Positions 25,606 through 34,844 are shown, numbered from the stretch's first letter. The stretch: 36,946 bases of DNA from Candidatus Symbiothrix sp. (GCA_031290435.1 JAITNQ010000172.1:1-36946); one strand, 5' to 3'. Translations and numbers: made by a program. Notes: generated from the letters alone by a model not told the origin.

Positions 25606-28600
25606 TCAATTTCTTCCGCAACAATTTTTGTATTTTTTCCCGCTTCCGCAAGGGCAAGGATCGTTTCTTCCTACGGTTTTCTCAATGCGGATAGGCGCTG
25701 TTATCGGTTGTTCGCGAGTATCACGGGAGGCAACTTGGCCTTGAACCCGGCGACTCTCTGCGATTTCGTCTTTTTGCGTGCGGTATTTGCTGAAATCCGT
25801 TTTGCGTTCGGGTGTTGCCTGACGAACCTGTTCCGGTTCCTTCATCGGGATTTGTCCGCGCATCAGGATAGAAACGGATTTCCGGTTCATCTCATCCACC
25901 ATTTTCTTGAACAAATCGAACGATTCTAATTTGTATATCAGCAAAGGATCTTTGTTTTCGTAGCTGGCATTTTGTACCGAATGGCGCAGATCATCCATTT
26001 CCCGAAGGTGTTCTTTCCACGCTTCATCAATCGAATGTAAGAGGATGGATTTCTCGAACGATTTGATAATGTCTTTGGATTCGGTATTATAAGCCTCCTT
26101 GAGATTACAGGTGACATTGTAAACCCGTTTGCCGTCGGTTATCGGAACGACAATGTTTTCGTAACGTTCGCCCTGTTCTTCATAGACCTTTTTAATAATC
26201 GGATGCGCTATTTGGGCCATCCGTTCCGTTTTGCGTTTGAAGCTGTCTAAAGCGGCATTGAACACTTTCTCGGTCATATCATCCGCTTTCATTCCCTTGA
26301 AATCATCTTCGGAGAACGGAACATCCACCGCCATGGTTTTGAGCAGTTCAAACTTCATGCCCTCAAAGTCGTTAGCTTCCAAAAACTGTTCACAAATTGC
26401 ATTGGCCGTATCGTAAAGCATGTTTACCACATCCAATCCGATGCGTTCACCCATCAAGGCGTGGCGGCGACGGGTATAAACGACTTCGCGCTGGGAATTC
26501 ATCACATCGTCGTATTCCAGCAAACGCTTACGGATACCGAAGTTGTTCTCTTCGACTTTCTTTTGGGCGCGTTCGACGGATTTATTCAACATGCTGTGTT
26601 CCAATACTTCACCTTCTTTAAATCCCATTTTATCCATCATCCCGGCGATGCGCTCCGTAGCAAAAAGACGCATCAAATCATCCTCCAATGAGATAAAGAA
26701 AACCGATGAACCGGGGTCTCCCTGACGGCCTGAACGGCCACGCAACTGACGGTCGACGCGGCGAGAGTCATGTCTTTCCGTACCAATAATAGCCAAACCA
26801 CCGGCTTCACGAACGGCAGCTGAAAGTTTGATATCCGTACCACGGCCGGCCATGTTGGTCGCAATTGTCACCGTACCGGTCTGACCGGCTTGGGCTACAA
26901 TGTCTGCTTCTCTCTGGTGCAACTTGGCATTCAATACGTTGTGAGGAATTTTCCGCATGGAGAGCATACGACTGAGTAATTCCGATATTTCAACCGAAGT
27001 CGTACCGACCAGCACCGGGCGTCCCGCATCTTTCAACTTCATAATTTCCTCAATGACTGCGGAATACTTTTCCCTGGCCGTTTTGTATATCCGGTCGTTC
27101 ATATCATCCCGGTCAATGGAACGGTTGGTGGGGATAACCACAACATCTAATTTGTAGATGTCCCAAAATTCTCCGGCTTCCGTTTCTGCCGTACCGGTCA
27201 TTCCTGCTAATTTGCGATACATACGGAAATAGTTTTGCAGGGTGATCGTCGCAAAAGTCTGCGTAGCAGCTTCTACCGTAACCCTTTCCTTGGCTTCGAT
27301 AGCTTGGTGCAGACCATCGGAATAACGGCGGCCTTCCATGATACGGCCGGTTTGTTCATCTACAATCTTCACTTTGTTGTCGATAACCACGTATTCATCA
27401 TCCTTTTCGAACAAGCAATAGGCTTTCAGCAATTGGTTGACGGTATGGACACGTTCCGATTTTACCGCATAATTTTGCATCAATTCGTCCTTTTTGGCTT
27501 GTTTTTCCTCGTCGGGAATCGTTTCATTTTCGATTACCGCCATCAGGCTTCCTATGTCGGGTAAAACGAAAAATTGCGGGTCATCGGAATTACCGGTCAA
27601 TAAATCAATGCCTTTTTCCGTTAGTTCAATTGTATTGTTTTTTTCATCAATTACGAAAAACAAAGGATCGGTAATGATATACATTTCCTTGTTTTGTTGT
27701 TGCATATAAAACTCTTCCGTTTTCAGCATAGCTGCTTTAACGCCCGGTTCGCTCAGGAATTTAATCAGGGCTTTGTTTTTAGGCATTCCCTTGTAAGAAC
27801 GGAACAAAAGCACGACGCCTTCCTCATTTTCTTTTTGGTTGGCCGAATTTATCAGTCGTTTGGCATCAGCCAGCAGTTTGGTAGTCAGATTTTTTTGAAC
27901 ATTGACCACTTGTTCTACGCGGGAACGGTATTCTTCGAACAGTTGTTCTTCGCCTTTCGGAACAGGACCTGAAATAATCAAAGGCGTACGGGCGTCATCA
28001 ATTAAAACCGAGTCCACCTCATCGACGATGGCATAATTGTGTTTTCGTTGCACCAAATCCTTGGGACTGATGGCCATGTTATCGCGCAGGTAGTCGAATC
28101 CGAATTCGTTGTTGGTACCGAAAGTAATATCGGCTTCGTAGGCTTTGCGGCGAGCGTCGGAATTGGGTTGGTGTTTGTCAATGCAATCGACCGACAATCC
28201 GTGGAACATATACAAGGGGCCCATCCATTCCGAGTCGCGCTTGGAGAGGTAATCATTCACCGTTACGATATGCACTCCTCTGTGTGTCAATGCATTCAGG
28301 AAAACCGGAAGCGTTGCCACCAAGGTTTTACCTTCACCGGTCGCCATTTCGGCAATTTTCCCTTTGTGCAGCACTACGCCGCCGAATAGTTGGACATTGT
28401 AATGTATCATGTCCCATGTTATTTCGTTACCTCCGGCTATCCAGTGGTTGAAATAGATGGCTTTGTCGCCATCAATGGATACGAAGTCATGCGAAACAGC
28501 CAATTTCCGGTCAAAATCATTGGCCGTCACAATAATCTGTTCGTTTTGTGTAAACCGGCGGGCAGTATCTTTCATAATGGAAAAAACTTCCGGAAGCGCC

Positions 28601-28914
28601 TCTTCCAGTACTTTTTCCTGTTTATCAAGAATTTCTTTTTCAATTTTGTCGATTTCAGCCCAAACTTTTTCCCGGTCTTCCAATGCAAGATCGTCTATGC
28701 CCGCTTTCAGTTCGGCAATTTTGACTTTTTCTATACTAACCTCATCTTCAAGCCTTTGTTTAATGGCTTCTGTATGAGCGCGCAACTCATCATTCGAAAG
28801 TTTCTCGATTTCCGGATAAGCAGCCTCAATCTTTTTTACAAAAGGATCTATTTCCCGTAAGTCGCGTTGGGATTTATTCCCGAACAATTTGGATAAAACA
28901 TCGTTAAAACCCAT
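25606..28914 (-). CDS. secA: preprotein translocase ATPase SecA
   Basis: The product has 1102 residues, longer than the 901 of E. coli, as is usual in Bacteroidota. Walker A is [10 protein letters not shown] (about 191-200), [16 protein letters not shown] is the DEAD-box motor motif, and [12 protein letters not shown] and [14 protein letters not shown] are motifs V and VI. Residues about 60-105 are a charged insertion near the N-terminus. The C-terminal SEC-C tail has four metal ligands in [13 protein letters not shown]. It drives unfolded proteins through SecYEG using ATP. It is downstream of DUF4105 and a PafA-like gene on the same strand, separated by a 93-bp repeat-rich gap. Confidence 0.98.
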   Translation of the reverse strand: MGFNDVLSKLFGNKSQRDLREIDPFVKKIEAAYPEIEKLSNDELRAHTEAIKQRLEDEVSIEKVKIAELKAGIDDLALEDREKVWAEIDKIEKEILDKQEKVLEEALPEVFSIMKDTARRFTQNEQIIVTANDFDRKLAVSHDFVSIDGDKAIYFNHWIAGGNEITWDMIHYNVQLFGGVVLHKGKIAEMATGEGKTLVATLPVFLNALTHRGVHIVTVNDYLSKRDSEWMGPLYMFHGLSVDCIDKHQPNSDARRKAYEADITFGTNNEFGFDYLRDNMAISPKDLVQRKHNYAIVDEVDSVLIDDARTPLIISGPVPKGEEQLFEEYRSRVEQVVNVQKNLTTKLLADAKRLINSANQKENEEGVVLLFRSYKGMPKNKALIKFLSEPGVKAAMLKTEEFYMQQQNKEMYIITDPLFFVIDEKNNTIELTEKGIDLLTGNSDDPQFFVLPDIGSLMAVIENETIPDEEKQAKKDELMQNYAVKSERVHTVNQLLKAYCLFEKDDEYVVIDNKVKIVDEQTGRIMEGRRYSDGLHQAIEAKERVTVEAATQTFATITLQNYFRMYRKLAGMTGTAETEAGEFWDIYKLDVVVIPTNRSIDRDDMNDRIYKTAREKYSAVIEEIMKLKDAGRPVLVGTTSVEISELLSRMLSMRKIPHNVLNAKLHQREADIVAQAGQTGTVTIATNMAGRGTDIKLSAAVREAGGLAIIGTERHDSRRVDRQLRGRSGRQGDPGSSVFFISLEDDLMRLFATERIAGMMDKMGFKEGEVLEHSMLNKSVERAQKKVEENNFGIRKRLLEYDDVMNSQREVVYTRRRHALMGERIGLDVVNMLYDTANAICEQFLEANDFEGMKFELLKTMAVDVPFSEDDFKGMKADDMTEKVFNAALDSFKRKTERMAQIAHPIIKKVYEEQGERYENIVVPITDGKRVYNVTCNLKEAYNTESKDIIKSFEKSILLHSIDEAWKEHLREMDDLRHSVQNASYENKDPLLIYKLESFDLFKKMVDEMNRKSVSILMRGQIPMKEPEQVRQATPERKTDFSKYRTQKDEIAESRRVQGQVASRDTREQPITAPIRIEKTVGRNDPCPCGSGKKYKNCCGRN

Positions 28915-28933
28915 ATTTATAATTATTTATTCT

Positions 28934-29003
28934 ATTATTCATTATTCATTCACCATTAATCATTAATCATTATTCATTAATCATTAATCATTATTCATTC
29001 ACC
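28934..29003. repeat. degenerate 7-bp tandem repeat
   Basis: The AT-rich gap between the PafA-like gene and secA consists of units TTAATCA and TTATTCA in tandem. TTATTCATTCACC occurs at 28942-28954 and again at 28991-29003, exactly 49 bp (seven units) apart. It could change length by slippage. Confidence 0.7.
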
Positions 29004-29007
29004 ACTC

Positions 29008-30579
29008 TCATTTTAAAAACTCCTGCAAAGGCGCTTCTTTACAAGCGTTTGGCGGTCTGATGCGCAGGACAAAAGACAGGGTAGAAGCTATTTCACTTGC
29101 TTTTATGGTACGGTAGACATGTTCTTTCCGGGTAGACCCGCCGAAAATAAACAAGGGCGTCAGGGTAGCGTTTTCACGAGAAAAACGCGCTTGCTCAGGC
29201 TGATTTTCATTGACAATCACCCAACCCGGCTGAAGTTCGATAAACAAGTCGCCACTGATTTTTTTATTCATTCCACGGCGAAAATTAACGGCGCTACCGG
29301 CATCGTCTACATATAATTGAGCGATGGTCGTTACATCTTGCACACCACTGAACTGAGCAATGAATTCGGCCGATTGTTGTAATATTTTATCCCAGTCGAC
29401 TTTTTCATTTTCAATCAATTTTTTGTTCAGGTAGATTTGTTTGTTGTAATACCCTTGCACCCAGTTACCTGAGCCGTAAATAGCCATCAGGTACATGTTT
29501 AACAGGGCGGTACAACGGTTCGGGAAAAATTCTCCGGCAGGAGCGAATCCTTCCGGCAATTTCGTCTGCAACTCGTAATATCCTGTAGACGTGAGTACTA
29601 TCAAAACGTTTTTGAGACCTACATTTTTTTCCGCTAAATCTAAAAGGCGTTCGATTTCCTTATCAAGGCGGAGGTAGGCATCCTGTATTTCCCATCCGAA
29701 TTCGTCCGTTTGTACGCCTGACTTATAATCTCCTGCATAATAATTGACAGACAAAAAGGCAGGATAAACTTTTTTGCTGAATTCCGCATATTCAAAAAAA
29801 ACGGCTGCCAGATTGGTAATCTCCGTATTGATAAAGGGAGATTGCTTGATTTTCAAGAATTTATCTTTATCCGACTTGGAAAAAGTATACTTGAAAGGCA
29901 TTGTACTTTTGGTATAGGGAAATCCGTTGAATCCTGACAAAGTGGGCGTCCATATTCTTTCGGGATTATTGCCGATGGCTTGTCCGCTATTGTAGCGGTC
30001 TATATACCAAGGGATATTTTTGTAGTAGGTCGTAGTAGCCCATTTGCCGTTGTAATCGTCTAACCAGAAAGCGGCATCTGCATATCTCCCGGCCGATAAA
30101 ATAGCTTCATCCGCGTTGGGCGCTATGGTATAAACCTCTGATTTTCCTGCGGTAGCAATCTTCAGTTCATCGCTGACGGTAGAACTTAAAAGCGACAGGG
30201 GCGAAAACCGGTCGGAAGTATAATTGCCGATATAACGGTCATCAAATACGATGGATACTTCCCGTTTCGACTCAAAATCATATTTTTTGTCTGCCGTAAT
30301 ACCATGATAATACGGGTAAGCGCCGGTATGGATGGATGCAACGGAAGTTGCCCGGCTCAAGTTGGGAAACCCAAAGTCGACCCGATGGTAAACCAATCCT
30401 TCATTCATCAGGCGTTTGAAACCTTTTTCTCCGAAGGTCGGACTGAAGTACTGCAAGTAATCTCCCCGCAACTGGTCTACGACAATGCTGATTACCAGCT
30501 TAGGCGATTCGGCGGTTTGTTGCGCGTGAATCCCCGTTACCGTCAAAACAGCCAGCAGTGAGGACAGTAATTTATTCAT
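29008..30579 (-). CDS. PafA-like alkaline phosphatase superfamily protein, apparently inactive
   Basis: From the ATG at 30579 the product has 523 residues, with a signal peptide (MNKLL to IHAQQ). The start three codons before (MKVLKN at 30597) is not chosen because the signal peptide fits better here. The fold is clear: VISIVVDQLRGDYL holds the first metal-ligand Asp, then HTGAYPYYHGI, YLRLDKEIERLLD and SGDLFIELQPGWVIVNE, as in PafA-type phosphomonoesterases. However, the nucleophile Thr position reads as Arg or a neighbour in NLSRATSVAS, the D..GH motif reads YAGDYKSG, and the usual TADHG reads TSTGYY. The late His segment is also replaced. I infer a pseudoenzyme, perhaps binding rather than hydrolysing. 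It overlaps DUF4105 by 8 bp. Confidence 0.85.
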   Translation of the reverse strand: MNKLLSSLLAVLTVTGIHAQQTAESPKLVISIVVDQLRGDYLQYFSPTFGEKGFKRLMNEGLVYHRVDFGFPNLSRATSVASIHTGAYPYYHGITADKKYDFESKREVSIVFDDRYIGNYTSDRFSPLSLLSSTVSDELKIATAGKSEVYTIAPNADEAILSAGRYADAAFWLDDYNGKWATTTYYKNIPWYIDRYNSGQAIGNNPERIWTPTLSGFNGFPYTKSTMPFKYTFSKSDKDKFLKIKQSPFINTEITNLAAVFFEYAEFSKKVYPAFLSVNYYAGDYKSGVQTDEFGWEIQDAYLRLDKEIERLLDLAEKNVGLKNVLIVLTSTGYYELQTKLPEGFAPAGEFFPNRCTALLNMYLMAIYGSGNWVQGYYNKQIYLNKKLIENEKVDWDKILQQSAEFIAQFSGVQDVTTIAQLYVDDAGSAVNFRRGMNKKISGDLFIELQPGWVIVNENQPEQARFSRENATLTPLFIFGGSTRKEHVYRTIKASEIASTLSFVLRIRPPNACKEAPLQEFLK

Positions 30580-31747
30580 GTTTTTTAAAACTTTCATATC
30601 CGGAAATCATCCACAAACTGAGGATATACGGAATCGCCGCCGGATTCAATTCCTGCGGAATCCAATACCATCCTAACATAAAGCTCGACAAAAGTACGAA
30701 ATTTATGGCATGATACCAAGTAAACAGCCGGTAAGATTTTCCAAAACCAAAACCGACGCATCCGATAAAATGCAGGGGATGCAGCCAGAGGATATTCCAA
30801 TTAGGCCATGTACAGGGATGAAGAGAGAAAAAGCAGAGGATAGCGACAATGCTTCCGCCTGCTCCGGCAATGAAAAACAACAGTGCGAAAGGAAGTCTGA
30901 AACGGCGCTTTTTGAAATAGCCGACGATTATCAACGCCAGAAACAGCAAAAATAAACTTATCCCTGCAAAAACTGGGCTAATTGAGCATCCGGAAGACTT
31001 CGCCTGCGATTCGGCTTGCGGTCGGACAACCATTTCGGAAGACAGGACAAGTGTATTTGCGCTTCCTTCCGGGTATACGACAACGGAATTGCTCAGGGCG
31101 TCCATCAAATTTTCAGGCAGGAACAAGCTGGAACGGTAAGAAATGAGGGAGTCGGCGCCATTGCCGATTACGCAATCTATCCCAAATTCCAACCATGGAT
31201 AAGACTTTGTACAGCCGTGAATCAGTTTCCGGAAAGTAAGCGGCGCCGGTAGTTCCGGATAAGTCAAGATTCCTCCGCAATATTTTTCGAGAATATCTCT
31301 GGGGCGCGTGGTGCAATTATCGAAAATAAAATTGTAGCGATATTCTATATTTTCGGGTTGCAAATTGATTCCTAAGGTTTTTATCAGATTTTCTTTTTGA
31401 TTGTCCGGAATATACAGTTCTTGTTCAATAACCGTAGCGTTTGTATCCGACGAATAAATAAAAGCAAATGATTCGAAAGAAGAAATACTTAAAAAATAGT
31501 CTGTTTCACCTATTACATACCGGAGGATGAAATTCGGTATTTGCGTGTCGAAAGTGCCCCAGTTAAATACGATATCAATGTTTTGCACAGGGTCGGATAA
31601 ACGGAGGGCTGTGTGTCCGAAAATCGTGTAGACCGCTTTGGCGCGAGGTTCGACAGTCAGCAAGCTCACCCGGAGATTATCGTAAGTTTGAGATTTTACA
31701 AGCGGGAAAGAGAGTATCAAGACGAAAAAAAGAAGGATGCGTTTCAC
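30572..31747 (-). CDS. DUF4105 membrane protein
   Basis: The product has 391 residues with a signal peptide (residues 1-19, ending VKSQ). The N-terminal half is the DUF4105 (Lnb-type) periplasmic domain: AVYTIFGHTALRLSD, VFNWGTFD, YRYNFIFDNCTTRPRD, including the conserved Cys in DNCTTRPRD that suggests a cysteine-peptidase-like or acyl-transfer fold. After about 250 there are four to five hydrophobic helices (FAGISLFLLFLALIIV, LLFFIAGAGGSIVAIL, LHPLHFIGCV, HAINFVLLSSFML). Function is unknown. The ATGA-type 8-bp overlap with the PafA-like gene implies translational coupling. Confidence 0.88.
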   Translation of the reverse strand: MKRILLFFVLILSFPLVKSQTYDNLRVSLLTVEPRAKAVYTIFGHTALRLSDPVQNIDIVFNWGTFDTQIPNFILRYVIGETDYFLSISSFESFAFIYSSDTNATVIEQELYIPDNQKENLIKTLGINLQPENIEYRYNFIFDNCTTRPRDILEKYCGGILTYPELPAPLTFRKLIHGCTKSYPWLEFGIDCVIGNGADSLISYRSSLFLPENLMDALSNSVVVYPEGSANTLVLSSEMVVRPQAESQAKSSGCSISPVFAGISLFLLFLALIIVGYFKKRRFRLPFALLFFIAGAGGSIVAILCFFSLHPCTWPNWNILWLHPLHFIGCVGFGFGKSYRLFTWYHAINFVLLSSFMLGWYWIPQELNPAAIPYILSLWMISGYESFKKHE

Positions 31748-31780
31748 CTAATTGTTTGTTTACTTAACGATTATTTTCTG

Positions 31781-31788
31781 CAAAATTA
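31781..31788 (-). promoter_or_regulatory. -7 box for the DUF4105 operon
   Basis: On the minus strand TAATTTTG matches TAnnTTTG, 34 bp before the ATG at 31747. No clear -33 element is seen. Confidence 0.45.
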
Positions 31789-31964
31789 CTATTTTTTGTT
31801 TACATAGTAAGCATGTATGAGGTTTTTTTTATTATTAGTAGATAGTTACTAAACCAAGCAGTAGTCTCAGATTGAACAAAACAACCTTAGTAGCTGTTAT
31901 TAAAATAAAGTCATAAATATAGCGCTTTTTTCGGATTATATCCTCCCAAATCAAAAAGAAGTTG

Positions 31965-31972
31965 TATATTTG
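31965..31972 (+). promoter_or_regulatory. -7 box for the nitroreductase gene
   Basis: TATATTTG matches TAnnTTTG exactly. It is 76 bp before the ATG of the nitroreductase gene, leaving a long leader that contains the small ORF. The -33 region is not convincing. Confidence 0.5.
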
Positions 31973-31998
31973 TAGTGTTTTTTAAAAGGAAATAAAGA

Positions 31999-32052
31999 AT
32001 GAAAAAGCATAAAAAAAAGAACAAATTCACTTTAAGATTATATCAATCATGA
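31999..32052 (+). CDS. possible 17-residue basic leader peptide
   Basis: The ORF encodes MKKHKKKNKFTLRLYQS and begins 11 nt after AAAAGGA, a plausible ribosome site. Its TGA overlaps the nitroreductase ATG as ATGA, so the frames are coupled by 4 bp. It is very basic (seven Lys, one His, one Arg). It could be a real coupling or attenuator peptide, or chance in A-rich DNA. Confidence 0.3.
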   Translation: MKKHKKKNKFTLRLYQS

Positions 32053-32657
32053 ACAAATTATTTTTTTCTTTTGTATTGTTAAGTTTATGTGTTTCCTGTA
32101 CGGCACAGGCACAGGATATACAACTGCCTGCACCCCAGAAAACAGGCGGAAAACCCTTGATGGAAGCCTTCAATGACCGGCAAAGCAACCGGAATTTCTC
32201 TTCCAAAGACTTGAGTTTACAAACGATTGCCGATTTGGCATGGGCTGCTTACGGACTTAACCGGGAAAATAAAAGAACGGTTCCTTCTTCTCAGGATAGA
32301 CAAGAAATTGACTTGTACATTTCTTTACAATCGGGCATTTATTTTTATGAAGCAAAAGAAAATAAACTGATTTTGAAAGTTTCCGGCAATCATCAGGCAA
32401 TGACCGGAAAGCAACCTTTTGTAACAACAGCTCCACTCAATTTTATTTTTGTTGCTAATTTGGACAAAGCATCTAACCGGGATGCAGCGTTAACGGATTG
32501 TGGATTTATTTCCCAGAATATTTATCTTTTCTGTGCTTCGGAAGGTCTAATTACAGTCGTTCGCGGTTCATACGATAAGGATGGTTTGCATAAATTACTG
32601 ACGTTGAATGACAAACAAGAAGTATTACTGACCCAAACTGTTGGTTATCAGCAATAA
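32049..32657 (+). CDS. secreted nitroreductase/SagB-like protein
   Basis: The product has 202 residues. Residues 1-18 form a signal peptide, with LCVSC|TAQ suggesting possible lipidation at Cys17, although the lipobox is weak. From residue 37 (LMEAFNDRQSNRNFSSKDLSLQTIADLAWAAYGLNR) it follows the nitroreductase family N-terminus, and DCGFISQNIYLFCASEGL is the typical dimer helix. The family binds FMN and reduces nitro or similar compounds with NAD(P)H. An exported member of this short type is found in Bacteroidota; its substrate is unknown. The ATG is used because of the ATGA overlap with the leader ORF. Confidence 0.85.
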   Translation: MNKLFFSFVLLSLCVSCTAQAQDIQLPAPQKTGGKPLMEAFNDRQSNRNFSSKDLSLQTIADLAWAAYGLNRENKRTVPSSQDRQEIDLYISLQSGIYFYEAKENKLILKVSGNHQAMTGKQPFVTTAPLNFIFVANLDKASNRDAALTDCGFISQNIYLFCASEGLITVVRGSYDKDGLHKLLTLNDKQEVLLTQTVGYQQ

Positions 32658-33009
32658 GAAAGCCGCACCAGTGGATATGCAAAACTCCGTATGACAGGAT
32701 TTGAGAGCGATACCGTATTTGTAATCCGCTGAGCATAAAACTTGACCCTAAGGTTGCGGCCCGCCATTCCCGGTAAAGCTTGTCTCGGAATTGTGTAATT
32801 TTTGATGAGTTTTCCAATCGACAAAATGCGGCTTATAATTTCAATTATGCTACTCACATCACGCTTGATGTATATGCAAATGTACTAATAAAAAATATAT
32901 CTCACAAATAAATTGAATATATTTTTTCAGTTTTTATTTTTATTTTTTTTATTTTTTATTTTTATAAGTGTAAATAGCTGAATACTAACAAGAAAATTGT
33001 TTGTTAAAA
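32658..33009. other. 352-bp intergenic region between nitroreductase and proB
   Basis: No gene is supported. From 32660 to 32860 the composition is more GC-balanced, then it becomes very AT-rich, with T runs at about 32925-32966. Two minus-strand frames (32551-32817, 32648-32857) overlap each other and look like chance. No exact TAnnTTTG was found for proB. Confidence 0.5.
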
Positions 33010-34086
33010 ATGTATGGAATAAAACGACTTGCCATAAAAATAGGCAGTAATGTATTGACTCGGGCAGATGGTACGCTTGATTTAACGCGGATGTCGTCCT
33101 TGGTCGACCAAATTGCGCAGCTTCACCGGAACGGATTGGAAATAATTCTTATCTCATCGGGAGCAGTGGCTTCCGGAAGGAATGAAATAAAGGTAAAAGG
33201 CCGATTGGATGATGTGTCGGCGCGTCAATTGTATGCTGCGGTGGGGCAGGCTAAGTTAATGAACCGCTACTACGACTTTTTCAAAGAGCATGGCATTGCC
33301 TGCGGTCAGGTACTGACGACGAAAGAGAGTCTGGGTACAAGGAGGCATTACCTGAATCAAAAAAACTGTGTCGGCGTGATGTTGGAAAACAAGGTTATTC
33401 CTATTATGAACGAGAATGATACGATTGCCGTTACAGAGTTGATGTTTACCGATAATGATGAACTTTCCGGAATGATTGCGGCCATGATGGATGCGGAAGC
33501 CTTGATTATTTTGAGTAATATCGACGGCATATACAATGGCTCTCCCGGCGATTCCGAGGCGGAAATCATTCGCGAGATAGACCTCTCGAACGATATTACC
33601 GATTATATCCAAACCGGTAAATCTACCTTCGGCAGAGGAGGCATGCTGACCAAATACCGTATTGCGCGGAAAGTTGCCGGAGAAGGAATTGAGGTAATCA
33701 TTGCCAATGGGAAAACCGAGGCTATCCTTCCCCGTTTGTTGGAAAAAAATCCGGATGTGCTCTGTTCGCGTTTTATTCCTGCACCCAAAGTTTCCGGAAT
33801 TAAAAAATGGATAGCCCATTCCGACAGTTTCGCCAAGGGGGAAATCCATATCAATGCCGACGCCGCCAAAGCTTTATCGGACGAGAAAGCGACATCGCTG
33901 CTACCCATAGGAATTGTCGCCGTAAAAGGTGCGTTTGAAAAAGATGATATTGTAAGGATATATGACAATAAGTTACGGCAGATAGGCCTCGGAAAAGTGA
34001 GTTATAACAGTGTTAATGCGCGCGAACTAATCGGCAAGAAAGGGAATAAACCGGTTATCCATTACGACTACCTCTATCTCGAATAA
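33010..34086 (+). CDS. proB: glutamate 5-kinase
   Basis: From the ATG at 33010 the product has 358 residues (MYGIKRLAIKIGSNVLT); the TTG three codons upstream is less likely. The amino-acid kinase domain shows ISSGAVASGRNEI, MNENDTIAVTELMFTDND and GRGGMLTKYRIARKVAGEGIEVIIANG. The C-terminal PUA domain spans about residues 270-345. It phosphorylates glutamate to glutamate-5-phosphate, first step of proline synthesis, and is commonly inhibited by proline. proA is not adjacent. Confidence 0.96.
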   Translation: MYGIKRLAIKIGSNVLTRADGTLDLTRMSSLVDQIAQLHRNGLEIILISSGAVASGRNEIKVKGRLDDVSARQLYAAVGQAKLMNRYYDFFKEHGIACGQVLTTKESLGTRRHYLNQKNCVGVMLENKVIPIMNENDTIAVTELMFTDNDELSGMIAAMMDAEALIILSNIDGIYNGSPGDSEAEIIREIDLSNDITDYIQTGKSTFGRGGMLTKYRIARKVAGEGIEVIIANGKTEAILPRLLEKNPDVLCSRFIPAPKVSGIKKWIAHSDSFAKGEIHINADAAKALSDEKATSLLPIGIVAVKGAFEKDDIVRIYDNKLRQIGLGKVSYNSVNARELIGKKGNKPVIHYDYLYLE

Positions 34087-34121
34087 TATCCATGAAAAAT
34101 GTTGGACATCTTCAACCAAAA

Positions 34122-34187
34122 CATTGTAGAGACGTGGCGTGCCGCATCTTGGCGCGTAAAGACGCGGCACGCTACGTCTCTACAATG
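34122..34187. repeat. palindromic repeat, long hairpin
   Basis: CATTGTAGAGACGT (34122-34135) pairs with ACGTCTCTACAATG (34174-34187); after one G-T pair, GCGTGCCGC (34137-34145) pairs with GCGGCACGC (34164-34172). The loop is 18 nt. It resembles a short interspersed palindromic (REP/BIME-like) element and shares its ACGTCTCTACAATG arm with the copy at 34715-34746. Confidence 0.85.
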
Positions 34188-34212
34188 CCATTACCGGTTT
34201 TTCACCATACAA

Positions 34213-34578
34213 CTAAACCCCCAATACCACCGATGCGCTTATACCAAGTTTCCTGCTTAAATTTCTTGCAACTGATAACGTCGGTTCACTTTTTCCCGTC
34301 AAATATTCACTTACACGAGACGGGCTTACCTCTAACAACTCAGAAAGTTTAGTCTGATTAATCCCCATTTCAAACATACGAAGTTTAATAACGTTTGCCA
34401 AAACCGGTTCTTCTACCGGATAATTCACTTCTTCATAATCAGCAACCAAATCGGAGAGCAAATCCAATTCGATAAAATTTTTATCATCAGTTGGCGTGTC
34501 ATTTCCAACCAATTTCAGTAATTCCTCAATTCTTTCACAGGCTGCATTATACTGTCTTTCTGTTTTAATCTTTGCCAT
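34213..34578 (-). CDS. HigA-like antitoxin/XRE regulator, without visible toxin
   Basis: The product has 121 residues. The N-terminal 60 residues (MAKIKTERQYNAACERIEELL...) are the region that in HigA proteins contacts toxin; residues about 65-115 are the helix-turn-helix (MGINQTKLSELLEVSPSRVSEYLTGKSEPTLSVARNLSRKLG). Such antitoxins normally follow higB on the same strand. Here no higB frame exists upstream or downstream and a promoter sits directly at its start, giving a leader of only a few nt. I infer an orphan antitoxin or regulator. Related palindromes lie on both sides of it. Confidence 0.85.
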   Translation of the reverse strand: MAKIKTERQYNAACERIEELLKLVGNDTPTDDKNFIELDLLSDLVADYEEVNYPVEEPVLANVIKLRMFEMGINQTKLSELLEVSPSRVSEYLTGKSEPTLSVARNLSRKLGISASVVLGV

Positions 34579-34591
34579 AACTTACTTTTTA

Positions 34592-34623
34592 CAAAAATAA
34601 GCATTATATTTTGAATGACAAAA
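34592..34623 (-). promoter_or_regulatory. promoter for the orphan higA-like gene
   Basis: On the minus strand TATTTTTG (34592-34599) fits TAnnTTTG and TTTTG (34619-34623) is exactly 19 bp upstream. The -7 box ends about 13 bp before the ATG, so the transcript starts almost at the gene. Confidence 0.7.
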
Positions 34624-34714
34624 TAATTTTTTTGTTTTTTGTGAAAACATACTTTATTTACCCGTAGAGCATCCCTATCAATAGAAAACGTCCTCCCCAA
34701 GCCGCCAAAACCTC

Positions 34715-34746
34715 GCAAAGACGTGGCACGCCACGTCTCTACAATG
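34715..34746. repeat. palindromic repeat, second copy
   Basis: AGACGTGG (34719-34726), CACG, CCACGTCT (34731-34738) form an 8-bp perfect stem, followed by CTACAATG as in the copy at 34122-34187. The two copies bracket the HigA-like gene and its promoter. Confidence 0.8.
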
Positions 34747-34770
34747 AGACTACGAGGCAAAGTCCCCTTT

Positions 34771-34800
34771 AGGGGATTTAGGGGTAGGAGATTTAGGGGT
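34771..34800. repeat. two tandem 15-bp repeats
   Basis: AGGGGATTTAGGGGT (34771-34785) is followed directly by AGGAGATTTAGGGGT (34786-34800), one mismatch. G-rich direct repeats of this form occur in intergenic DNA. Confidence 0.75.
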
Positions 34801-34816
34801 AAGGAAGTAGGATATA

Positions 34817-34844
34817 CAAAAAAAGGGCGCCATTCGGCGCCCTT
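34817..34844 (-). terminator. terminator of the T9SS cargo gene
   Basis: GGGCGCC (34825-34831), loop ATTC, GGCGCCC (34836-34842), extended by A-T pairs, is followed on the minus strand by a run of T. It starts about 25 bp after the stop codon. This is the strongest hairpin in the window. Confidence 0.9.

Larger units (their letters stand above)
31748..32048. other. 301-bp divergent intergenic region
   Basis: It separates the DUF4105 operon from the nitroreductase gene. A -7 box for DUF4105 lies near 31781-31788 on the minus strand and one for the plus strand at 31965-31972; a 17-codon ORF lies in the leader. The middle part (31800-31950) shows nothing recognised. Confidence 0.5.

Noticed and set aside
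28390..28860. 156-residue plus-strand frame opposite secA
   Set aside because: It is fully antisense to conserved SecA coding sequence with no features of its own.
28934..29003. CRISPR-like array
   Set aside because: The repeats are 7 bp, contiguous, with no spacers and no cas genes.
32551..32857. Two overlapping minus-strand frames after the nitroreductase gene
   Set aside because: They overlap in different frames, one runs into the nitroreductase coding region, and no family is recognisable.
34213..34578. Complete HigBA toxin-antitoxin pair
   Set aside because: Only the antitoxin is present; the sequence upstream to 34868 and downstream to 34086 has no toxin-like frame.
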